Below are positions 16,413 through 24,654 of a stretch of DNA of 64,000 nt, piece by piece. The notes beneath the pieces are model-generated. The model saw only the letters and a list, made by a program, of their open reading frames with translations, had not been told where the DNA came from and did no database searches. The position numbers were made by a program, and so were the translations under genes. How positions within the stretch are numbered: position 1 is the first letter of the stretch; every line of letters starts with the position of its first letter. The stretch is from Acidovorax sp. 106 (GTDB lineage: Bacteria; Pseudomonadota; Gammaproteobacteria; Burkholderiales; Burkholderiaceae_C): positions 2,302,501-2,366,500 of the forward strand of contig NZ_RCCC01000001.1 in the NCBI RefSeq assembly GCF_003663825.1, read 5' to 3'.

Positions 16413-16832
16413 TCAGTACAGCGGCAGGTTCACGCCAAGAAGTTTCTGGAAGGCCAGTGCGATGAGCACCAGCACGGCGGCGATCTTCAGGTTGCGTGCG
16501 ACCGAATAGGTGGTGCTGGCAAACCCGGAGCAGAACACCATGAACACGATGCCAACGATCATGTTGAGGTAGTGCGACAGCAAGGCAAAGCCGCACAGGC
16601 TGCCCAGGATGATGCTGATGTTGCGCACCTGAAAATTCAGTGGCACCGGCTTGACCAGGCGCGCGCGCACCACGGTGATCACGCCGATCACAAACAGCAT
16701 GCAGCTCACGATGAAGGGAAACATCCCCGGCCCTGCCCTGCCCAGAGAGCCCAGTGAATAGTTCACTGACGGCAGGCCAAAGCCCACCGCCAATGCCATC
16801 AGGGCTATGCCCCGTATGAGGTTGCGGTCCAT
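16413..16832 (-). CDS. tctB: Tripartite tricarboxylate transporter small membrane subunit TctB
   Basis: A 139-residue protein with four predicted membrane helices: IRGIALMALAVGFGLPSV, MFPFIVSCMLFVIGVITVV, ISIILGSLCGFALLSHYLNMIVGIVFMVF and IAAVLVLIALAFQKLLG. The GRAGPGMFPF loop is the TctB hallmark. ATG at 16832 (MDRNLIRG) is selected over an upstream start because the extension is not membrane-like; GGAG lies somewhat far upstream. It is first in the tctBA operon and divergent from the tctD-type regulator. Confidence 0.92.
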   Translation of the reverse strand: MDRNLIRGIALMALAVGFGLPSVNYSLGSLGRAGPGMFPFIVSCMLFVIGVITVVRARLVKPVPLNFQVRNISIILGSLCGFALLSHYLNMIVGIVFMVFCSGFASTTYSVARNLKIAAVLVLIALAFQKLLGVNLPLY

Positions 16833-16870
16833 TGTCAAAATATGTCTCCTGTAGTGTCCGGCGAGGGGCC

Positions 16871-16884
16871 TTTGGCCTGCCAAA
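16871..16884. promoter_or_regulatory. Inverted repeat in the tctB/tctD divergent promoter region
   Basis: TTTGGC and GCCAAA are separated by CT, 39 bases upstream of tctB and about 95 upstream of the response regulator. Its symmetrical position between the divergent units makes it a candidate TctD-type binding site; only symmetry supports this. Confidence 0.4.
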
Positions 16885-16979
16885 ATCGCGCCGATGGCTG
16901 GGGTATGCTGGCCGTTGCACTATTCCCATCGAACCTGATCGCGGGCTGACCTGGCCCATGCGTAATTCCACGTAAACCG

Positions 16980-17678
16980 ATGCGCATCCTCTTGGTAGAA
17001 GACGACCCCGTGCTCGGCCGCACCATGGCCCAGGGGCTGGAAAAGGCGGGCCACCGGGTGGAGCTGGCGCGCACGGTGGAAGAGGCCCAGCACTGGTGGG
17101 CCGTGCAAGGCTTTGATGCCGTGCTGCTGGACTTGAACCTGCCCCACGCTGCTAGCACCCGCAGCGGCCTGGGCAGTGGGCTGACCGCGCTGCGGGTTGC
17201 CCGGGCTCGGGGCGATCGCACCCCCGTGCTGATCCTCAGCGCCCGCGACAGTACGGAGGAGCGCATTGCAGGCTTGGATGCCGGTGCCGACGACTACCTG
17301 GGCAAACCCTACGAACTCAAAGAGGTGGAGGCGCGCTTGCGGGCGCTGGTGCGCCGCGCCAGCGGCACCGCCGACGTGGTCGCCGTGGGCCTGCTGCTGC
17401 TGGACCGGCTGGCACGCCGTTGCAGCCTGGGCGGCCAGCCGCTGGAGCTGCCCGCCCGGGAGTTTGAGCTGCTGTGGGAACTGATGACCCCGCCAGGCCG
17501 GGTGCTGAGCAAGAGCGAGCTGTCGCAGCGGCTGTCCGACACCAGCGAAGCCCTGGGCGACAACGCGCTGGAGTCCTTCGTCTCACGCCTGCGGCGCAAG
17601 CTGCAGGGCAGTGGCGCAGCCATTCGCACGCTGCGCGGGCTGGGCTATGTGCTGGAGGAAGATGCCAGTCCCTCGTAG
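16980..17678 (+). CDS. tctD: TctD-type response regulator
   Basis: A 232-residue OmpR-family regulator. The receiver has acidic EDD at 7-9, phosphoacceptor Asp 51 in VLLDLNLPHA and Lys in GKPYELKEVEAR. The receiver carries a short insert (STRSGLGSG) between the Asp loop and helix 3. The winged-helix domain includes LPAREFELLWELMTPPGRVLSKSELSQRL and ESFVSRLRRKLQ. It is divergent from tctBA and overlaps the sensor kinase gene by 17 bases. This is the arrangement of the tctDE system that controls tricarboxylate uptake in other proteobacteria, so control of tctBA is the likely role. Confidence 0.88.
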   Translation: MRILLVEDDPVLGRTMAQGLEKAGHRVELARTVEEAQHWWAVQGFDAVLLDLNLPHAASTRSGLGSGLTALRVARARGDRTPVLILSARDSTEERIAGLDAGADDYLGKPYELKEVEARLRALVRRASGTADVVAVGLLLLDRLARRCSLGGQPLELPAREFELLWELMTPPGRVLSKSELSQRLSDTSEALGDNALESFVSRLRRKLQGSGAAIRTLRGLGYVLEEDASPS

Positions 17679-19110
17679 CCCTGGCGGGTGGGCGCAGCGC
17701 CTACCGTTGCCTGCACTGCGCCAGCGCATCGGGCGCCATGTGCTGGTGTCGCTGGTGTTGATTTGGGGGCTGGGCAGCGCCGTCATTTTGGCGGTGGGCA
17801 ACCACTTTGTGGTCGAGGCCTTTGACCGGGCCCTGTTGGACGATGCGCATGGGCTGGCAGCGCATGTGCGAGGGGGTGTGGGCGGTGTGGGCGGTGTGCC
17901 GCTGGAGTTGGGCCTCACGCAGCGGGAAGTAGGCATCTTGTTGCTGGACCAAAGTGTCGCAGCCCCCTTTGCTGTGTATGGCCCCGATGGAGCGCTGGTT
18001 GCGGGTGACTCTGAGCTGGCTGCTGACGCCCTGCCCAAGGGGCGGTCACAGGTTTTTTCAACGATGGAGCGCGATGGGCGTGAGTGGCGTCGCGTCACCC
18101 TGCTAGTGGCGGGCCCGCCCTCATTCACCGTGGTCATGGCCGAGGCCACCGAGAGCCGCACCCAGCTGCTGCACCGCCTGCTCATCTACTCTGGCCTGGC
18201 CCAGCTGTGGCTGCTGGTGGTGCTGGGCTCGCGCTTGTTGGGCGGTATCGAAAAGCACTTGCGTCCCTTGGCCGCGTTGCAAGATGCCGTGCAGCAGCGG
18301 GATGCGGCCGACCTGCAACCTCTGCCAGCAATGCTCACCGAGCAGGCCACCACCCTGGATGTGCAGCGCCTGGGCGAGGCGCTGGACGGGCTGCTGGCCC
18401 GTGTGCGCGAGGGCTTGCACGCCCAGCGCGAGTTTGCAGGCAACGTGGCGCATGAGCTGCGCACGCCGCTGGCAGGCATTCGCGCCCAGGCCGCGCATGC
18501 GCTGGCGCAGGACGATCCTGCCGTCTGGCGCAGCGAGCTGGAGGGCATTGCCCAGGCAGAGCAGCGCGCCAGCCGCACGGTGGACCAGTTGCTGGCCCTG
18601 GCGCGGGCGGCCGAGGGTGGCATTGCGCTGTCGGTACAGACTGTGGCGCTGGACGCCGTGGTGCGCGATGTGGTGCTGCGGTGCCTGCCCCGCGCCGATG
18701 CTTTGGGGGTAGACCTGGGCGCGCAGGGCCTGGAGCCTGGCATCCAGGTGCGGGGCAACACCGGTTTGATCGAAGGCATCTTGCACAACCTGCTGGACAA
18801 CGCCCTGCGCTACGGCCGGGGCCATCCACCCCAGATCACCGTGGCCCTGCATTGCGAGCCGCCCTATGCCGTGCTGCAAGTGCTGGACAACGGCCCCGGG
18901 GTGGACGCCGAGCTGGCCCGCCATGTCCAGCAGCGCTGGGCGCAAGGTGCGCCGGGGCTGGTGCTAGGGCAGGGGGCGGGCCTGGGGCTTTCCATCGTCG
19001 CGCGCTACGCCCAGTTGATGGGCGGTCGCTTGGCCCTGGAGGGCGCAGCCCACGGGCCGGGGCTGGTGGCCAGTGTGTGGCTGCCGCTGGCGGACCCAGC
19101 CGCTCCTTGA
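17662..19110 (+). CDS. tctE: TctE-type sensor histidine kinase
   Basis: A 482-residue inner-membrane kinase: helix 1 at about 27-49, a periplasmic domain, helix 2 at about 175-193, a short linker, then HisKA with His about 264 in GNVAHELRTPLAG and an ATPase domain (NLLDNALRYG, VLDNGPGVD, GLGLSIVARYAQLMGG). ATG at 17662 follows GGAGGAAG and sits inside the end of the regulator gene, a translationally coupled overlap. The N-terminus begins with a Pro/Arg-rich stretch before the first helix. It is probably the sensor partner of the adjacent regulator; the sensed carboxylate is unknown. Confidence 0.88.
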   Translation: MPVPRSPGGWAQRLPLPALRQRIGRHVLVSLVLIWGLGSAVILAVGNHFVVEAFDRALLDDAHGLAAHVRGGVGGVGGVPLELGLTQREVGILLLDQSVAAPFAVYGPDGALVAGDSELAADALPKGRSQVFSTMERDGREWRRVTLLVAGPPSFTVVMAEATESRTQLLHRLLIYSGLAQLWLLVVLGSRLLGGIEKHLRPLAALQDAVQQRDAADLQPLPAMLTEQATTLDVQRLGEALDGLLARVREGLHAQREFAGNVAHELRTPLAGIRAQAAHALAQDDPAVWRSELEGIAQAEQRASRTVDQLLALARAAEGGIALSVQTVALDAVVRDVVLRCLPRADALGVDLGAQGLEPGIQVRGNTGLIEGILHNLLDNALRYGRGHPPQITVALHCEPPYAVLQVLDNGPGVDAELARHVQQRWAQGAPGLVLGQGAGLGLSIVARYAQLMGGRLALEGAAHGPGLVASVWLPLADPAAP

Positions 19111-19135
19111 TGCGGGGGCGGCTGCCCCCGCCGCT

Positions 19136-19984
19136 TCAGTAGGTGTAGACGCCCTGGCCCGTCTTGCGGCCCAGGCGGCCCGCAGCCACCATTTCCTTGA
19201 GCAGCGGGCAGGGGCGGTACTTGCCGTCGCCAAACTCGGTGAGGTACACGTCCATCACGGCCAGGCACACGTCCAGGCCAATCATGTCGGCCAGTGCCAG
19301 CGGGCCGATGGGTTGGTTGCAGCCCAGCTTCATGCCCGCGTCGATGTCTTCGGGCGTGGCCAGGCCCTCGGCCAGCACAAAAAAGGCTTCGTTGATCATG
19401 GGCACCAGGATGCGGTTGACCACAAAGCCAGGCGCATTCTTCACGGTGATGGGGCTCTTGCCCAGCGCCTCGGCCAGCGCCTTGACGGCGTCGTGCGTAG
19501 CATCGCTGGTTTGCAGGCCGCGGATGATCTCCACCAGCGCCATCATGGGCACAGGGTTGAAGAAGTGCATGCCGATGAAACGGTCGGCACGGCTGGTGGC
19601 GGCGGCCAGCTTGGTGATGGAGATCGAGGATGTGTTGGAGGCCACGATCACCTCGGGCGCCACCAAGGCATCGACCTGCTTCAAGATCTTGAGCTTGAGC
19701 TCGTAGTTCTCGGTGGCGGCCTCGATCACGAGCTGCGCGGTCTTCAGGTCGTCGTAGCTGGTGGAGGTCTGGATGCGCGCCAGGGCGGCAGCCTTGTCGG
19801 CCTCGGTGATTTTTTCTTTCTTGATCAGGCGGTCCAGGCTGCCTGCCACGGTGGCCAGGCCTTTTTGCACGGCCGCGTCAGAAATATCCACCATCACCAC
19901 GTTGATGCCCGACACCGCGCAAGCCTGCGCAATGCCGTTGCCCATGGTGCCCGCGCCGATGATGCCAACGGTTTGAATCGTCAT
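19136..19984 (-). CDS. 3-hydroxybutyryl-CoA (3-hydroxyacyl-CoA) dehydrogenase
   Basis: A 282-residue cytosolic NAD(P)-dependent dehydrogenase of the short HBDH/PaaH class. It starts with the Rossmann motif VGIIGAGTMGNGIAQ. The catalytic region is FIGMHFFNPVPMMALVEII, and NAPGFVVNRILVPMINEAF begins the dimerising C-terminal domain. ATG at 19984 has AGAAGG upstream. The likely reaction is interconversion of 3-hydroxyacyl-CoA and 3-oxoacyl-CoA in butyrate/aromatic degradation or polyhydroxybutyrate metabolism; context does not choose between these. It is convergent with tctE and divergent from the GMC gene. Confidence 0.92.
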   Translation of the reverse strand: MTIQTVGIIGAGTMGNGIAQACAVSGINVVMVDISDAAVQKGLATVAGSLDRLIKKEKITEADKAAALARIQTSTSYDDLKTAQLVIEAATENYELKLKILKQVDALVAPEVIVASNTSSISITKLAAATSRADRFIGMHFFNPVPMMALVEIIRGLQTSDATHDAVKALAEALGKSPITVKNAPGFVVNRILVPMINEAFFVLAEGLATPEDIDAGMKLGCNQPIGPLALADMIGLDVCLAVMDVYLTEFGDGKYRPCPLLKEMVAAGRLGRKTGQGVYTY

Positions 19985-20141
19985 AAAACAGAGCCTTCTT
20001 CCAAGTGAAACAGACGCTCGCATGGTACGTGACAAGAGTTACTTGGCCCTGTCGCCCCCGGGAAAGTTCCTGAGTAAAAAGCACGGGCGTTCGGTTAAGG
20101 TGGTCGCGGGGCTGCTGTGCACAGCCCGGGAGGAGGCAGCC

Positions 20142-21734
20142 ATGTTCGATTACATCGTGGTGGGCGGGGGCTCTGCGGGGTCTGTGCTGGCGGGGCGCTT
20201 GTCAGAGGACCCCGCTGTGCGCGTGTGCCTGCTGGAGGCTGGTGCGGCCGATACCAGCGTGTTCATCCACTGCCCTGCGGGCCTGGCGGCCATGGCGCGG
20301 CTGCAATGGCACAGCTGGCACCAAAGCACCGTGCCACAGCCGGGGCTGAACGGGCGCCGGGGCTACCAGCCGCGCGGCAAAGTGCTGGGGGGCTCCAGCT
20401 CGGTCAACGCCATGGTCTACGTGCGCGGGCAGCCCGCCGACTACGACCACTGGGCCGCACAGGGCAACCCGGGCTGGGCTTGGGCCGATGTGCTGCCCTA
20501 CTTTGTGCGTGCCGAGCACAACGAGCGCATCACCGATGCGCTGCATGGCCAAGGCGGCCCCTTCAACGTGGCCGACCTGCGCTCGCCCCACCGCGTGAGC
20601 CAGCGCTTTGTGCAGGCGGGCGAGCAGGCGGGCTACGCTCACAACACCGATTTCAACGGCCCCACGCAAGAGGGCGTGGGCCTGTACCAGGTCACCCACA
20701 AGAACGGCGAGCGCCACAGCGCCGCCAAGGCTTACCTCACCCCGCACCTGGGGCGCGCCAATCTGCAGGTCATCACCGAGGCGCATGCCACGCGCATCCT
20801 CATGGACGGGCGGCGCGCCGTGGGCGTGGAATACCGCCAGGGTGGGCAGCTCAAGCAAGTACGCGCGGCGCGCGAGGTGCTGCTGAGCGCGGGAGCGTTT
20901 CTGTCGCCGCAGTTGTTGATGCTCTCGGGCATTGGCCCGGCGGCGCAGTTGCAGCAGCACGGCATTGCCGTGGTGCATGCGCTGCCCGGCGTGGGCGAGC
21001 ACCTGCACGACCACCCCGATGTGGTGCTGCTGTACGACGCGCCGCACCTCAAAGACCTGTTTGGCGTGTCGGCGGCGGGCCTGCTGCGGGTGGTGCGTGG
21101 CATGGCTCAGTGGCGCAAGGCGCGCCGGGGCATGCTCACCACCAACTTTGCCGAGGCCGGGGGCTTTATCTGCAGCAGCGCGGCCGAGCCCGCGCCCGAC
21201 CTGCAACTGCACTTTGTGATTGGCAAGCTGGTGGACCACGGCCGCCAAACCGCATTGGGCCACGGCTACTCATCGCATGTCTGCCTGCTGCAACCGCGCA
21301 GCCGAGGGCGCGTGCGCCTGGCCAGCAGCGATGCCATGGCGCTGCCGTTGGTCGATCCGAACTTTCTGGCCGACGAGGACGACCTGCGGAGCATGGTGCT
21401 GGGCGTGCGGCGCATGCGCTCCATCTTGACGCAGCCCGCGTTGGCCGATCTGGGCGCCCGCGAGCTGCCTGCGTCTGCCAATGCGCACACCGATGCAGAG
21501 ATCGCCGCTTTCATCCGCAACCATGCCGACACCATTTACCACCCGGTGGGCTCGTGCCGCATGGGGCCGGGGCCCATGGACGTGGTGGATGCGCAGCTGC
21601 GTGTGCACGGCGTGCAGGGGCTGCGGGTGGTGGATGCCTCGGTCATGCCGCGCATCGTCAGTGGCAACACCAACGCCCCCACGGTGATGATTGCCGAGAA
21701 GGCGGTGGACCTGCTGCGGGCCAGCGCCGCCTGA
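20142..21734 (+). CDS. GMC-family FAD-dependent oxidoreductase (choline/alcohol dehydrogenase-like)
   Basis: A 530-residue flavoprotein. The N-terminal FAD-binding VVGGGSAGSVLAGRL is followed by the GMC signature GKVLGGSSSVNAMVYVRG. The C-terminal active-site block YHPVGSCRMG leads into VVDASVMPRIVSGNTNAP and EKAVDLL. ATG at 20142 is preferred because GGGAGGAGG lies immediately upstream; the upstream in-frame sequence is not protein-like. A GC-rich hairpin with CTGTGCACAG at its centre (about 20109-20127) lies just before the ribosome-binding site. Substrates could be choline or medium-chain alcohols; no neighbouring gene settles it. Confidence 0.92.
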   Translation: MFDYIVVGGGSAGSVLAGRLSEDPAVRVCLLEAGAADTSVFIHCPAGLAAMARLQWHSWHQSTVPQPGLNGRRGYQPRGKVLGGSSSVNAMVYVRGQPADYDHWAAQGNPGWAWADVLPYFVRAEHNERITDALHGQGGPFNVADLRSPHRVSQRFVQAGEQAGYAHNTDFNGPTQEGVGLYQVTHKNGERHSAAKAYLTPHLGRANLQVITEAHATRILMDGRRAVGVEYRQGGQLKQVRAAREVLLSAGAFLSPQLLMLSGIGPAAQLQQHGIAVVHALPGVGEHLHDHPDVVLLYDAPHLKDLFGVSAAGLLRVVRGMAQWRKARRGMLTTNFAEAGGFICSSAAEPAPDLQLHFVIGKLVDHGRQTALGHGYSSHVCLLQPRSRGRVRLASSDAMALPLVDPNFLADEDDLRSMVLGVRRMRSILTQPALADLGARELPASANAHTDAEIAAFIRNHADTIYHPVGSCRMGPGPMDVVDAQLRVHGVQGLRVVDASVMPRIVSGNTNAPTVMIAEKAVDLLRASAA

Positions 21735-21872
21735 GTTTCTTGATCTGCATCAGGTGCGGCGCCCACGGCGGGCGCGGCGTGGGGTGGGCGCCCTCAGAAT
21801 GGCGTATTCGGGTTTACCCGTAGTTCTTGCCGCTGGCAAGAGACGCTGCCGCATCGTCGGCCCTGGAGAACC

Positions 21873-22268
21873 ATGCAGACCGAAGCCGCACAACAGGCCC
21901 TGACCCAATATGCCCTGCGCCTAGAAGGCAGGCTGGAAAAACTGGACGAACGCATCGCCGCCCTGTCCCACTTGCTGGACGCCCGACTGGAGCAGCACGG
22001 GCAATTGCAGCAGTGGCTCCACCAGCAGCCCGCCACTCCCCAAAGCGGCCCCCACCAAAGCACCCGCGAAAGCCGCCTGCGCAGCGAGCTGCGCGGCCTG
22101 CTGGTGCTGCGCTACCAGGTCATCACCCGCTATTGCAACGAACTGGGCGCCCCGCTGGCGCTGCAACTGGTGTGCTACGCCGAAGAGCGCCTGGAGGCCA
22201 GGGGCTGGGCACCTGGGGTGGATGGGCTGGATGTGCAGGCCCTCCAGCGCCTGGATGGGGTGACCTGA
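21873..22268 (+). CDS. Hypothetical protein, 131 residues, coiled-coil N-terminus
   Basis: I do not recognise a named family. Residues about 5-55 are strongly helical and likely coiled-coil (LRLEGRLEKLDERIAALSHLLDARLEQ). A Gln/Pro/Ser linker follows and then a second helical region (LRGLLVLRYQVITRYCNELG). There is no signal peptide or membrane helix. ATG at 21873 has GGAG upstream, and GC-rich third positions match the core genes, supporting a real gene. It stands alone, convergent with the ABC permease gene 21 bases away. Confidence 0.6.
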   Translation: MQTEAAQQALTQYALRLEGRLEKLDERIAALSHLLDARLEQHGQLQQWLHQQPATPQSGPHQSTRESRLRSELRGLLVLRYQVITRYCNELGAPLALQLVCYAEERLEARGWAPGVDGLDVQALQRLDGVT

Positions 22269-22289
22269 GTCGCTGCAGCTGCGTGCCCT

Positions 22290-23174
22290 TCAGCCGCGAA
22301 AGCGCCGCCGCGTCAGCGCCAGCGCCAGCCAGAAGGCCGCCACGGTGGTAGCCACCAGCACCAAACCATGGCGCAGTGGCTGCTGGGGCCACTGGTCCAT
22401 GAACAGCGGGCGCACCAGCTCGACCGCATTGGTCAGCGGTAGCCAGTCTGAAATGGCACGCACCAGCGGTGGCAACTGCTCGCGCGGGAAGAACACCCCC
22501 GACAAAAACATCATGGGCGTGAGCACCAGCGTGAAGTAGTACGTGAAAAAGTCATACCCCTTGGCCAGCGCATTGAAGATGAGCGCAATGCTGGAGAACA
22601 TGATGCCCACCCCCAGCAGCACCGGCCAGGCCACCAGCAACTTGGGGCTGTGGCTGATGCCCAGGGCCAGCATCACCCCCAGGATGGCCGTGACGGTGAA
22701 CAGCGCCTTGAACGCCGCCCACAGCATCTCGGCCAGCACCACGTCGTCGAGCGTGACGGGCGCATTCATGATGCCGTCCCACGTCTTTTGCACATGCATG
22801 CGCGAGAAGGCCGAGTACAGCGCCTCAAAGCTGGCCGCATTCATGGCGCTCATGCAGATCGAGCCGCTGGCCAAAAACAGGATGTAGGGCACCTTGGCAT
22901 CCCCGCCTGCGGCGCCCACGCTCACCTGCCCCACCAGCGCGCCCATGCCGTAGCCAAAGGCCACCAGCCACATCAGCGGCTCGGCAATGTTGCCCACCAG
23001 GCTGGGAATGGCCAGCTTGCGCCACACCAGCAGGTTGCGCAAAAACACGGGCCACCAGCGGGTCGACAGCGCAGGCGGGCGCCAGACCGAAGCCGGTGCG
23101 GGAGGGCGGGGCCGCGAAGTGCTGGGTGGGGTTGCGTCGGTGGCCTGGGGCTGCAAGCTGGGCGTGGTACTCAT
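22290..23174 (-). CDS. ABC-2 type transporter permease (NodJ-like)
   Basis: A 294-residue inner-membrane permease with an N-terminal cytosolic Pro-rich stretch of about 40 residues and six predicted helices. NodJ/ABC-2 features include [20 protein letters not shown] near the start, [20 protein letters not shown], the long soluble loop with [32 protein letters not shown], and the C-terminal [13 protein letters not shown] motif of ABC-2 exporters. ATG at 23174 is the first start consistent with the family. Its expected ATPase partner is on the same strand at 27165-28100, with purT and a GGDEF-EAL gene on the opposite strand in between. The exported substrate is unknown. Confidence 0.88.
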   Translation of the reverse strand: MSTTPSLQPQATDATPPSTSRPRPPAPASVWRPPALSTRWWPVFLRNLLVWRKLAIPSLVGNIAEPLMWLVAFGYGMGALVGQVSVGAAGGDAKVPYILFLASGSICMSAMNAASFEALYSAFSRMHVQKTWDGIMNAPVTLDDVVLAEMLWAAFKALFTVTAILGVMLALGISHSPKLLVAWPVLLGVGIMFSSIALIFNALAKGYDFFTYYFTLVLTPMMFLSGVFFPREQLPPLVRAISDWLPLTNAVELVRPLFMDQWPQQPLRHGLVLVATTVAAFWLALALTRRRFRG

Positions 23175-23309
23175 GGGGCTATTGTGCGGTGTGCTCAGAA
23201 CCTGTGGATGCCCACTGCGAGATGGGCCAGGGGCTCTCAGGCTTTGCGCTGCAGGCAAAATCCTGCCCGCTGCTCTTTTTTTCCAATCCACCGTTTGAAG
23301 GCCTTTGCG

Positions 23310-24512
23310 ATGACCACCCTCGGAACCCCCCTGTCCCCCCACGCCACCAAAGTCATGCTCCTGGGCTCGGGAGAGTTGGGCAAGGAGGTGCTGATCGCGC
23401 TGCAGCGCCTGGGCGTGGAAACCATTGCCGTGGACCGCTACGAGAACGCCCCCGGCCAGCAAGTGGCCCACCACGCGCGCACCATCACCATGAGCGACCC
23501 CGCCCAGCTCAAGGCCCTGATCGAGGCCGAAAAGCCCCATCTGGTGGTGCCTGAGATTGAAGCCATTGCCACCCCCATGCTCGAAGAGCTGGAAGCCGCA
23601 GGTGTGGTGCGCGTCATCCCCACGGCCCGCGCCGCCCGCCTGACCATGGACCGTGAAGGCATCCGCGTGCTGGCCGCCGAAACGCTGGGCCTGCCCACCA
23701 GCCCCTACAAGTTCTGCAACTCACTCGAAGAACTGCAGGCCGCCATCGATGGAGGCATCGGCTACCCCTGCATCGTCAAGCCCGTGATGAGCAGCTCGGG
23801 CAAGGGCCAAAGCAAGATCGACGGCCCGGCCGACGTGCAAAAAGCCTGGGATTACGCTATGGCCGGTGGCCGCGTGAGCCATGGCCGCGTCATCGTCGAA
23901 GGCTTCATCGACTTTGACTACGAGATCACCCAGCTCACTGTGCGGTCGGTGGGCGCTGACGGCCAGATCGTCACCAGCTTCTGCGACCCCATCGGCCACG
24001 TGCAGGTGAGTGGCGACTACGTGGAGAGCTGGCAGCCGCACCCCATGCACCCCGCAGCGCTCGAAAAATCTCGCCAGATCGCCAAGGCCGTGACCGACAA
24101 CCTGGGAGGCCAGGGACTGTTCGGCGTGGAGCTGTTCGTCAAGGGCGAGCAGGTCTGGTTTAGCGAAGTCAGCCCCCGCCCGCACGACACCGGCCTGGTC
24201 ACCCTGTGCACCCAAAACCAGAGCGAGTTCGAGCTGCACGCCCGCGCCATCTTGGGCCTGCCCGTGGACACCAGCCTGCGCAACCCCGGTGCCAGCGCTG
24301 TCATTTATGGCGGCGTGGAAGCCCAAGGCATCGTGTTTGACGGCGTGGATGAAGCCCTGCGCGTGCCAGGCACTGACCTGCGCCTGTTCGGCAAACCCGA
24401 GAGTTTTGTGAAGCGCCGCATGGGCGTGGCCCTGGCACGTGCGGCCGATGTGGAGACGGCCCGCACCAACGCCAAGCAGGCGGCGAGCAAGGTCCGCCCA
24501 AGGGTTGCCTGA
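23310..24512 (+). CDS. purT: Formate-dependent phosphoribosylglycinamide formyltransferase PurT
   Basis: A 400-residue ATP-grasp enzyme of purine synthesis: it converts GAR, ATP and formate to formyl-GAR, ADP and phosphate without folate. The N-terminal domain begins with the glycine-rich [13 protein letters not shown]. The ATP-grasp region shows [14 protein letters not shown] and [21 protein letters not shown], and the metal-binding site is in [29 protein letters not shown] at 23310 opens the conserved N-terminus. Length is standard. It is divergent from the ABC permease gene. Confidence 0.96.
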   Translation: MTTLGTPLSPHATKVMLLGSGELGKEVLIALQRLGVETIAVDRYENAPGQQVAHHARTITMSDPAQLKALIEAEKPHLVVPEIEAIATPMLEELEAAGVVRVIPTARAARLTMDREGIRVLAAETLGLPTSPYKFCNSLEELQAAIDGGIGYPCIVKPVMSSSGKGQSKIDGPADVQKAWDYAMAGGRVSHGRVIVEGFIDFDYEITQLTVRSVGADGQIVTSFCDPIGHVQVSGDYVESWQPHPMHPAALEKSRQIAKAVTDNLGGQGLFGVELFVKGEQVWFSEVSPRPHDTGLVTLCTQNQSEFELHARAILGLPVDTSLRNPGASAVIYGGVEAQGIVFDGVDEALRVPGTDLRLFGKPESFVKRRMGVALARAADVETARTNAKQAASKVRPRVA

Positions 24513-24654
24513 TCAAAACGGCTGGTTTCTGCATGCCACCTCGCGCGGTGGTGGTCGGTGCATACTGCGCGGGAGCGGCCTGCTGTGCTGGCCGTTTTGC
24601 ACTGCCCGGCATAGTGCTTGGCTGCGGCATCCTGGTTTGAAATGAGGCTTCGGT

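Noticed and set aside
14945..16465. Long plus-strand open frame (about 506 codons) opposite tctA
   Set aside because: It is the antisense shadow of a high-GC membrane protein gene; the product is His/Gln/Ala-rich without domains, and tctA on the other strand is unmistakable.
21758..21775. GCGCCC-ACGGC-GGGCGC hairpin after the GMC gene as a terminator
   Set aside because: No T run follows and such GC dyads are frequent by chance at this base composition.
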